A stretch of DNA of 64,000 nucleotides from Solen grandis (lineage: Eukaryota; Mollusca; Bivalvia; Adapedonta; Solenidae): the NCBI GenBank assembly GCA_021229015.1, contig CM037790.1, positions 58,562,049 through 58,626,048 of the forward strand, given 5' to 3'. The position numbers and the translations under genes were made by a program. Positions 11,601-23,600 of this stretch are shown here, one piece after another. The stretch's first letter is position 1. Each line of letters begins with the position of its first letter. The notes below the pieces were generated by a model, which saw nothing but the letters and a program-made list of their open reading frames with translations, was not told the origin of the DNA and searched no databases.

Positions 11601-14600
11601 GAAATTGTATTAAGCTAGGGAAAGGGTCGTAACTAAGTTTGATAGAAATTGTGGCCCCACCCCATTTCAAATACAGTAATTAGAAATAAAACATGTTTAA
11701 ACTAAAATCTACTAGAAGGATCTACCACTTTATTGTATGGCCTTTAATACGGCAGGTCCACGATTGTCCTAGGAATGTCCCAAACTCATTGTTGTAGATC
11801 TGCGTGGGCGTAGCTGGGCCTTAACTGATGTACAGGCTCGGGCTCCCCGGGGATGTTTTTTTTTTCAGATACACGTGGGTGCGTTTTACGACCGCGATAT
11901 CTGGAGCAAAAATTCTTTAATATTGCACGTTTTGAAGCATTTTAAACATTTTGAAATACCATACCGGGAGATAGAGTCAGTAGAGGGATCTACGACAGTG
12001 GTCTGTTGTGCTACGTCATCGCAGTCAAGAGAAATCGAAAATAATTTCACTGAACTTAGATAACCATATTGAAACTATATAGGATTAAGTTGTTCTTTAT
12101 ATTCAACATAATCAGTTGGAAAGACAAAACAGTAGAAACTTATTTAATTACAGAATTTCTAAAGGCAATAAGTGCCACAAACAATTTCAAGCTGTGTTTT
12201 GTGTGCGATGGACTCCAAGATACCAAGGGAACATGTAACAACATCACAATCTGCACCAAAACCTCGGTAAAATGCCTATATACTTCATTAATTTAATTGA
12301 TGTCTATAATAACTTTTAATATATGTCCTAAAAGGAAATCCCGAAATATAGATGATAAAACAGCAGGCGATGTTTTGTTGTTGACATATTTATTCATCAA
12401 TGCGTCCGGACCTTACATTCAGTCATTTATTTATAGGCACGGCGTTTTTATTTCTTAACTTGAATTAACTGGGTTATGCCTAGTGTTGGACTGATCAGTC
12501 CTTTCGTCGACGAATCGGTAACGAGAACCGCATTGATTAATTGTCGATGATGATTTCTTATTCGTCAATAGAGTTTCTGCATGTTATTTTTTTAGATAGA
12601 ATAGCGGGTTTGGGTTGGTAACAACGTAATTGTCAACTTATTTCTGATTGTATAGCTCGATGCCGTCTGTCACTGTTTTGGTCTACATTGCTACAGTAAT
12701 ATTTAGACTTGTTAACCGTGAACATTATCAAATACTACAAATAATAACAAAGGCATTCGCATTTTATTGTTATGTTTTGATATTTATCTTAAGTTTAAAA
12801 AGTTCTGAATTCTTAGTACAGTCTGTATACGAAATACGATTTCACCAGTATTAGTATGAGATCACTGATTAATGATTAATCAGCCAGAAAGACAGACTGA
12901 TTAATCGACAGTTTTTAGGACTGATTCCCACCACTAGTTGTGCCATCCTTAAGTAGTACTAAACAATGATAAAGCAAATACGAGTACGGCAAGAAAACAT
13001 AATGAAACGAAAAAAAAACAAAAAAAAAACACACATTTTTAGGACCTCTATTTTTTTTTTTCAATTTACGCCAGTATTGTTACATCGGTCACAACCGGGA
13101 CTACACCGGAAAGAACGGTACTGAGTTCCTACATCCGAACGCCATCTCACACGGCTGCTGTGACCCGAAGCACCCCCACTGTCACACGGTAAGTATTTCC
13201 GGGTATATCGTAACATTATGGTGGCCCATTCTAGTCTAAAGAAGAATTTAAACGACCATGACGCTCTCTTTCTGTATGTGTAGCGTATCACCTTGATTAC
13301 TAGTAGTTACTAGTACAACGACTGTATGATAACGGCGAGAATTGTATCTACATTTCAGTACAAAATATTATTGACAATTTCTCTCATAATTACGACATTG
13401 CTTCTCTCCTAGATTTCTAATCATGTTTATGCGGATTTTATCACAGGGCACGGCTCTGGTCAAAGACGCTGTGAACAAAGTGAATAAAGCCAACTACACG
13501 ATGTCCCTTTGTTCGACACCCCTCTGTAATGCAGGTATCACCATTACCGTCATCCTCGTCGTTTCGGGATTCACTTTTAGTTTAACCATTTGTTTTTAAA
13601 CCTTTTAACATTCACTATTCATTCGTCTTCGTCCTTTGACTTGTGCAGTTGCGTTCTTCTCAGTTTCATATCCTACTTTTGAAGTAGTTTTATGCTGCGT
13701 TGTTTACATCGCAACATATTACAACTGATCGTGGGAATCTCAATACCGGATATCCAAATCTAGTGCCTCTGGTGGACATGCTATATATGCACCTGTTCGC
13801 TCTCACCATCGTTATACAACAGATAAATATGTTTGCATGATGAGCTCCTGTTCAGGCGCGTGTTATTTTTTACTATCTTACATGACTTAAAATAATAGTA
13901 AATCAAAGAAAACTTGTTTTGCATTTATGTTATGTAAGATATGTAAAAAATATTATATAAGTTGTCATGACACACAACGAATGATTACTATGCAATGATG
14001 CGTAAGCGCGAAAACTAATCAATGAAAATACATGTGCTGTGATTGAAATTGTGTGACGTGAGCCAGAAGGGTGTTCCACATGTAGCACCTTTGACATGTA
14101 ATATGTCCTTGCTTTATCTAATAGATATATAGCAAATAAAATATGTCGTTTATTAATATATGTTCGGCATTTACAGTAAAATGATATATTTGCTACAAGA
14201 TTCATTTTATGCAGACAATCAATAAAACAGTTCCAAATGACAAGCCACTTGACTTTCTATTCCACTGTTCCAGTTTATGCTTCACGCAAAATTAGGACCC
14301 TCAATCCTTTGACTTGACTTATTTCATATGTTTTAAATTTCTTCTTTTATTTTTTTCTGCTTTGAAGTACTTTCTGTTTTCAGCTTTACTATATGGTCGG
14401 TTTTTGTTTTTATTTTGCACAGATTTAAGATCGCAGAAAACAGTATTGAGCAAAATTAGTAAGTTTTAACATTGTCTTTCTATATATAATATAATAATGA
14501 TATATAATAAATGTAAACGTTAAATTCAATGAATTCAGCACATAATATAATTTATAACGGAATGTTTGATCCTTCCTTCATTGCTTTTCAAGATTTTCGG

Positions 14601-17600
14601 GGTTATTGTTTCCTGTGTTATGTTGATAACCAGTGTTATGTTAACGTCTGTGTTGTGTTTACTCGTGTGTAATGTGTAATGTTAACTCGTGTGTTATGTT
14701 AACTCATGAGTTATGTAAACGTCTGTGTTGTGTTAACTCGTGTGTTATGATAAATTCTCTGTTATGTTAACTCATGAGTTGTGTAAGCTTCTGTGTTAAC
14801 TCGTGTGCTAATTTAACACAGGTCTGGGTTATGCTGACTCCTGTGATATGTTTGTTTCTGTAATATGTGAACTCCTGTGTTATCGTAACTTTAATATTTA
14901 TATTGCCTTACTTGGACACGTAAGAAAGTCTATTGAAAGATAGAATTTCAGACATGCCTCTTATCTAAATATATACGATATTGTTTGTGTGTTCGTATTT
15001 ATGCGATTATGAAGTAAACATGTTTATTTTTCTTTTAATTTCAGCGGGAGGTTTGTATCTTTTAATTAATGTCCTCCTCAAGCTTCTGATTATGTGTGTG
15101 TGTACTTATTAAATGTAGCTAAGAAATTAAACGGTTGAGCTCTTTATACTTATACAACTTATAGGCAAATCCTTTTAGCATTATATAGAACTATACTTAT
15201 ACAACTTATAGGCAAATCCTTTTAGCATTATATAGAACTATACTTATACAACTTATAAGCAAATCCTTTTAGCATTATATAGAACTATACTTATACAACT
15301 TATAGGCAAATCCTTTTAGCATTATATAGAACTATACTTATACAACTTATAGGCAAATCCTTTTAGCATTATATAGAACTATACTTATACAACTTATAGG
15401 CAAATCCTTTTAGCATTATATAGAACTATACTTATACAACTTATAAGCAAATCCTTTTAGCATTATATAGAACTATACTTATACAACTTATAGGCAAATC
15501 CTTTTAGCATTATATAGAACTATACTTATACAACTTATAAGCAAATCATTTTAGCATTATATAGAACTATACTTATACAACTTATAAGCAAATCCTTTTA
15601 GCATTATATAGAACTATACTTATACAACTTATAAGCAAATCCTTTTAGCATTATATAGAACTATACTTATACAACTTATAAGCAAATCCTTTTAGCATTA
15701 TATAGAACTATACTTATACAACTTATAGGCAAATCCTTTTAGCATTATATAGAACTATACTTATACAACTTATAGGCAAATCCTTTTAGCATTATATAGA
15801 ACTATACTCATACAACTTATAGGCAAATCCTTTTAGCATTATATAGAACTATACTTATACAACTTATAGGTAAATCCTTTTAGCATTATATAGAACTATA
15901 CTTATACAACTTATAGGCAAATCCTTTTAGCATTATATAGAACTATACTTATACAACTTATAGGCAAATCCTTTTAGCATTATATAGAACTATACTTATA
16001 CAACTTATAGGCAAATCCTTTTAGCATTATATAGAACTATACTTATACAACTTATAAGCAAATCCTTTTAGCATTATATAGAACTATACTTATACAACTT
16101 ATAGGCAAATCCTTTTAGCATTATATAGAACTATATTTACAACTTTTCATCATAGTATAGATAAACGGGAACAGCAGGAAACAAACATATAAATAACCAA
16201 ACAAGCAATACTCAAATTATAGATGAATTAATTTTTTGACAGTACATACTCCCTGTTATGGTATGCTTATCATGCATATCAGGTAATGGGCAGTTATTAG
16301 ACAGTAATTAGAGTTGCATTCACTACTCGTGTCGTATTCAATGAGGCCTCTTTTCCACAAAGATACATTGGTTGGTCTTAAACTTACATCTGTTACAATC
16401 CCGTTCAGAGAACTTGTCCATTTTTTTTTTCAAAAATTAAAATCGGGTTTAATTTGATCAAAGTGTTGGACAAACTACCATCATTTAAGTTTGGTCGGTT
16501 TGTTGTATCTTAAATCATGTAAACTTCCCGACCAATCATGCATGGGCTTTTGAATTTTGAAATCATTATATCTTTTTTTTTTATTTAATGCAGGGATGAC
16601 AACAATTTCAAATATGCGCTTTTCTTATATGTATACACTTCTTTTTTATCATAAACAAGAGTGAAAATAAAAAATATTTATTTGGATGATTATATATGCA
16701 GAACATTACAGAATAGTTTCGGCCAAGCGGTTACAGTCGTGGACTACAAATCTCTGAGCCCCTCACCGCTGTGGGTTCGAATCCCGGCAGGGACTTAGGA
16801 TTTTTCATGTGAGGAAGCCTTCCAGCTGGCTTGCGGTAGGTCGGTGGTTCTACCCGGGTACCTTTGTGTACTCGGGGTCTTCCTCCACCTGTAATTAGCT
16901 GGACGTCGCTATATGATTGAAATACTATCGCAGCGACGGTAAACTCAAATACAACAACAACAACAGAATGGTTTCAGCAGTCATGTAATGCTAGTAAACC
17001 AACAGTGAACTTGTTATCGAACTGAGTGTGGGCCGATTTTCTTGACAACAAATACGCCCTTTGTTGTTGTTGTTGGTCCTGGAAGTGACCGCTTGGGTTA
17101 GCGGTCAAAGACCGACTATGGTGAGAGTGTAGTGAATACGCTGTCTGTCTGACTGACATCTTGTTTAATTAGGGTCCGGCTGCCTGTCCGGCTTTGTGCG
17201 CGGACCCCGGAGTGTGACCCCTCACTCCTGAAAAGATTTGTTTTAGAAGCCGAAAAGGGTCATATTTTAAAGAAAACCTGTAATTTACAGGTTTGTTCTA
17301 GTTATACCAAAAGTTATTTTAGTGCCGAAAGAGGATTGGTAATTAATTATACGCTGTCTGTTGACTGTTTCCCAATTAATGCATACCAGTCAATGGCCAT
17401 TGGTCGTCGTGGTCCAGATGGTCCTCCTGCTCTCACACGTGCGGCAGTGCCCACCAATCACGCTCCAGGACCTGCACAAACCCCGCCCCCTCTAACGGAG
17501 GATCCGCCTGCCCAGGCTTAGCCACGAGTACCCGCACCTGCACCGTTCACGCATGTCCTGGTAGGAATCGTTTTAATAGGTTGATTAATTATAACCTCAT

Positions 17601-20600
17601 GCACTTTGTTACTATTTTGTAATCTCAGAGTACATGTATTGCAAGTTTTGTATATACAATGTATTTCCCTCGATCAATCATATGAAAAGAAACTCCTACA
17701 ATAGGACGTCTCTGATATGAAATAACAACACATTTAGGTTTTCCTTTTACGCCCAACTGAGCACACTGTTCCCAAGGTTAGCTAACGAGATTACCCTTTT
17801 GTTTGTTATGCGTGATTCGATATCAACAATTTGTTTTTAATTGACCTCTTAAACCTGATCCATGGAGAACTGTACATGGAAATACAATGTATGTAAAAAA
17901 TATGGGATATATGATCACCTTGTAGATTGGCTAGTTTCCTTATAAAGAGCGTTTCAAATTTCTTCTCTGAAACCGATGGTAATTTGTACTAAATTTCAAT
18001 TTATGGACCTCTGCCATGCGTTCTAAGTTGACCACATGATGAATGAGGCTTAATCTATACATAATATTTGAAAAAATGTTTTTTCGAAAACCAGGGGTCT
18101 GAATTATTTTAGATAAATGATCTCCACATGGCCCTAGGTGATCTGTTCACAAATAAGACTCAGCAAAGAGAGTCAGTTTCCTTTTTATGATATATTGATT
18201 CTGGTCGATCTAGGGGTCAATATAGGGTCATATCTTCAGTGACCTTTATGGCTATATCAGGTGAGCGATCAAAGGTCAAAATGATTCTCTTCTTTATTTC
18301 GAGTAAAATAAATAGACGATACCCGGAACTCTCATATATGGGGTATTCCATGTGGGTACACACAAGGTGTTCATGCAATGTTGCTGAAAAGCATGCGGCA
18401 CAATAGTAATTCATTCGTAATTCTTTCATTATTCTTTTTAGACCTTATTAATTTCTAACGATAACAATGTGTTTGCACCTGCATATAACATGGAAATACC
18501 ACTGTGTTTGTTGTTTATTGTGACGATGTGTTTCTCTAGTTAACGGACACTGGACATTCTGGTCATCGTGGGGTGGATGTTCGAAAACATGCGGTGTTGG
18601 AACAAAATTTAGGACGCGCACGTGCACAAATCCAGCACCTCGATATGGCGGCCATACTTGCAGCGGAAGCAGTAGAAGTTCCGTCTCGTGCAAACTCATG
18701 GACTGCCCGGGTATACAATTTTAGTAACAAACTGTTTTCAAGGACAATTTATGGCACTTTAAAACGTTGGACGATTGCTTTAGTAAAATATCGATTTGAT
18801 ACTGGCTTTTAGAACAAGAGATTTCATTTAGATAATTATATTAATAAAGTCATACGTGTTAAATGATTATATAGTATTGTTTGAACAATCGGTCCATCAT
18901 ATCACTTCTATATATGGCACTACCGTACCCGGTGGCCAAGTGGTTGGAGCGTCCGCCTCGGGAGCAGGAAATCGTGGGTTCAATCCCCGGCCGCGACATA
19001 CCAAAGTCGTAAAAAATGGTACTGTTATAGCTCCCTTGCTTGGCGCTCAGCATATAAGGGTAGTTCCAGGACTGGTTGGCTCGGTGTCAGGATAATGTGA
19101 CTGGGTATGCTATCATGTCACATGTCTACGGCGGGATACTGCAGTGTGGCAGCACTATAGCTGTCTCAAGTAGACATCGTCTCCAAATGACTAAAATACT
19201 GTCGTTGGGACGTTAAACCCAACAAACAAACAAATAAACAAACGATATTTGGCACTGTTAATGAATAATGTTGTAGTACAGTTGACATGTACATGTATAT
19301 TATTATCAATTCCTCTATGTTACATTAAAATCATTTAATTTTTTAACGTTTTGAAACCTTAATATCATAAACAGAGCATCCATATCCGGTCGCCTGATAT
19401 ATGTGTTGAATATATCCCGTAGTTTTCTATTTCAAAATTAATTAATTAGCAGTATACCACGTTAAAAGAATCTAGCTTCGTGTTGACTTCTTGTTAAATG
19501 TGCTTATAGCGTAGATATCAAAATTATGTATTGTTTCTGCAGTTAACGGAAGCTGGGGCGCCTGGGGAAGCTACAGCACGTGCTCCAAGTCATGTGGCCT
19601 TGGCATTATGACCAGGGTAAGGTCGTGTAACCACCCGGCGCCGTCTCACGGAGGTCACGACTGTACGGGGGTTACAAGTCAGTCTACAAGCTGTAACCCG
19701 AACCCATGTGCTGGTAGGTACTGCTTTTTAATCAGCTGAGTTTCAGATAGGCTATAAATTATACACGTAGGCTATAGTCTTAACTTATGGTAAACAGGGT
19801 TACTTGAAATCATGATTTTCGCTTCTTTTCGGAGTCAACATCTAAAAGCTAGCGTGCTGCCACACTGCAGTATCGCACATTATACAAGTGGTAAAGCACA
19901 TTGATATAATGACACTAAACCAACCTGTTTTGGGACCACTTAACCCTTTCCCTCATATAGACTCATGTTGACGCACTCAGTAGGTACCACATAAAGCCTG
20001 ATCTGCAGAAAACCACAGTTAAACCTTACCAAATTTAATTACAAAATCCTCATTTCCAGACCACTGAGGAGCAGCGAACAGCATAAAACCTGATCAGCCT
20101 GCGAGTTACTCGCAGGCTGATCTGGTTTTATGTTGTTCGCATAGGTCTTTTCATGGTTTCCTCTATGAGGGAAAGGATTAAGGTAAAGAAGTTAGACCCG
20201 CAACACCTTATTGCGACCAGCAGTCTAACGAAGAATTAACCGTTCCCCAGGGGAACGCTGAAATTTTACTGTCTTACGAAAACACCCGTTTATAATCCTG
20301 GACCAAGCATTGGTATTTCCAACATGTCTAAATACTCCGGATGTTTCAAAAAAGCAATTAACTTTTAGTGGCAGGACATTGGGGCTCATGGGGATCATAT
20401 AGCAAGTGCTCGAAGACGTGTGGAGGCGGGACTTACACAAGGTCAAGGTCGTGTAATAATCCAGCGCCCTCTAACGGTGGTGCCAACTGTCTAGGGTCAT
20501 CGACACAGGCGAGCAACTGTAATACCAACGTGTTGTGTCCAGGTATTTGTTAAGCATCGGATATTCCCATTGCTGCTAATTACGCTACTCTACAAACATC

Positions 20601-23600
20601 ACCCGTGGGTCGTCGTTTTGACGTTCATGTTTCCTTTATAATATATTTTCCCACCACTTATTCCTTACATCCACACGGAGAGTAACGTCATTTTGATTGA
20701 CTTTAATAATTATGATGTCCATGTTAAATGCTTAAAACGTCGACTTGTTAGTTGAAAATTCATATGGTTGGTGAACGAAGTTAATTGCACCCTTATCTTA
20801 AAACTATGCCGGTTGTCATCAAATTATACCGGAACAAACTGACAGCAAGTCTCATGATGAAACAGTTTCGATACCGATGAGAAATTTGACAAGTCTGGGA
20901 AGTATTCGCGGATTGATTCGCTTTCAGACCGATTAACATACGTATTTTGTATGATGGTTCTCATGTGGAAAATCTGTATTATCCTCTTTTATTTTTGTTT
21001 TTATACGTATAATTCTAGTCAATTTATTTTCAAGAATTAAGTCTTATTTCTTAGAAGAAAAGGAATGGTATTTTTCTAGAAACACACACAAAATAATACC
21101 AAAAACAGATTACAACATGGTTAAACAGTTACAAGCTTATGCTGATTTCGTGCTCAAGGAGACATACACTCGGATGTTTTAGGATCTATATTGATGTATA
21201 GGCAAAGGAACTTTTTGTGGGCACTGAAGTGATCCCTGAGTCAGTAGTAACAAATGATTCGGAAAATATGTTTCATGCTTCATTTTCCTCAGTTGACGGA
21301 CACTGGGGTTCCTGGTCAAGCTACCCCAAATGCTCTGTGACCTGTGGGAACGGCACTATGACAAAGTCAAGGTCATGCAGTCACCCCGCCCCGTCACACG
21401 GCGGACATGGCTGCGTAGGGCATTCAACTCTGACATCTTCTTGTATCATGAGCCCATGTCCAGGTCAGTTGTAAATTGATCCGTTATTGATAAATATAAC
21501 CGATGGCTTACAGAAGCGGTCTATTCATGAGACGTTCGATCTAAGGTTGCGAAAATACTCGTGTCGAAAGATATGTTATTGAAAGTACACTTTTGCTTTG
21601 CTTTCAGCATCCAGGGCAGTCCATGAAAGGTCTGTCCAGTGACACAACTTTGCGAGGTATCATGCCGCCTGTCTACGACGTGTTTTCGCAGTGACAGCTG
21701 ATTTCACAATCTCTGATCTCTTATTATGTGCACTATTCTAATATATTGAATATATCATGGGTTTTAATGCGATGAATGATATTTATAACTTAATGCAACC
21801 AAACCAGGTTCTAAATTTTCTCTGTATGCCTATCAGTTAATGGACACTGGAGTTCTTGGTCAGGATTCTCCAAATGTTCCGTGACCTGTGGGAACGGCAC
21901 GATGACGAGGTCAAGGTCATGCAATCACCCCGCGCCGGCAAACGGCGGCCATACTTGTACAGGATCTTCCCATCAGACCTCCAACTGCAGTCTGTTAGCA
22001 TGCCCAGGTCAGTGGTTTGTTCGCTTCACCGTGTTTAGTCTGGGCTACATTGGACTCAAGCATTTCACACATAACATCGCGTCTCGTCGTAGCATATAAA
22101 TATATATATCACTATTTGTTGAAATGTATTTATCTTATACTAATATTATGAGTCCACCATGTATGCTGATACTATATGTCCTCATGGGTCTGCTTTATGT
22201 AGATATTATGCGTCCATATTATGTGGATATATTGTGTATCCTACGCTGGTATAACAAGTCTAATTTATGGTGATATTATGTATCTACCCATGTTGATAAT
22301 ATGTGTCTTTCTTATGCTGAAATTATGTGTCCATCGTATGCTGATATTATGCGTCTACCATATCCTTATATTATGTGTCTCTCCAGTGCTGATATAATGG
22401 GACTACCGTATCATTATATTATGTATACACTCTATGCTAAACAGATATGTCAATCGTTTGCTGATATCATATGTCTAAGACAACATGTCTAAATACTCCG
22501 GATGTTTCAAAAAGCAATTAATTTTTAGTGGCAGGACATTGGGGCTCATGGGGATCATATAGCAAGTGCTCGAAGACGTGTGGAGGCGGGACTTTCACAA
22601 GGTCAAGGTCGTGTAATAATCCAGCGCCCTCTAACGGTGGTGCCAACTGTCTAGGGTCATCGACACAGATGAGCAACTGTAATACCAACGTGTTGTGTCC
22701 AGGTATTTGTTAATCATTGGATATTCCCATTACTGCTAATTACGCTACTCTACAAACATCACCCGTGGGTCGTCGTTTTGAAGTTCATGTTTCCTTTATA
22801 ATATAATTTTTCCCACCACTGATTTTTTACCTCCACACGGAGAGTAACGTCATTTTGATTGACTTTAATTATTATGATGTACATGTTAAATGCTTAAAAC
22901 GTCGACTTGTTGAAAATCGGTTGGTGAACGAAGTGACCGTGGGTGTCCGACGATGGGTTGTATGTTAATTGCACCCTTATCTTAAAACCATGCCGGTTGT
23001 CATCAAATTATACCGGAACAAACTGACAGCAAGTCTCATAATGAAACAGTTTCGATACCGATGAGAAATTTGACAAGTTTGGGAATTATTCGCGGATTGA
23101 TTCGCTTTCAGACCTATTAACATACGTATTTTGTATGATAGTTCTCATGTGGAAAATCTGTATTATCCTCTTTTATTTTTGTCGTTGATTTTTATACATA
23201 TAATTCTAGTCAATTTATTTTCAAGAATTAAGTCTTATTTCTTAGAAGAAAAGGAATGGTATTTTTCTAGAAACACACACAAAATAATACCAAAAACAGA
23301 TTACAACATGGTTAAACAGTTACAAGCTTATGCTGATTTCGTGCTCAAGGAGACATACACTCGGATGTTCTAGGATCTGTATTGATGTAAAGGCAAAGGA
23401 ACTTTTTGTGGGCACTGAAGTGATCCCTGAGTCAGTAGTCTATTGTTGTCTTATCTTTACTTTGCTAGATTCTAACAAATTATTCGGAAACTATGTTTCA
23501 TGCTTTGAAAAAAAAATAATTTATTTTCCTCAGTTGACGGACACTGGGGTTCCTGGTCAAGTTACTCCAAATGCTCTGTGACCTGTGGGAACGGCACGAT

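Larger units (their letters stand above)
14459..17389 (+). other. Linker intron region before the first TSP1 exon
   Basis: It holds degenerate GTTAACTCGTGTGTTATG repeats at about 14600-14880, a possible 6-nt microexon at 15045, the 47-bp minisatellite and a SINE-2 copy. No other coding segment was found. Confidence 0.5.

Noticed and set aside
11869..12063. Open frame after an acceptor-like T-run and CAG, possible extra exon of the LU-TSP1 gene
   Set aside because: It ends in a stop with no usable donor in phase and no motif. Exon 5 joins exon 6 in phase without it.
18930..19000. Possible tRNA gene
   Set aside because: A and B boxes are present, but the sequence continues into the SINE-1 body and tail with target duplications, so it is a SINE head. 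The same holds at 16715 and on the minus strand at 60845 and 61505.
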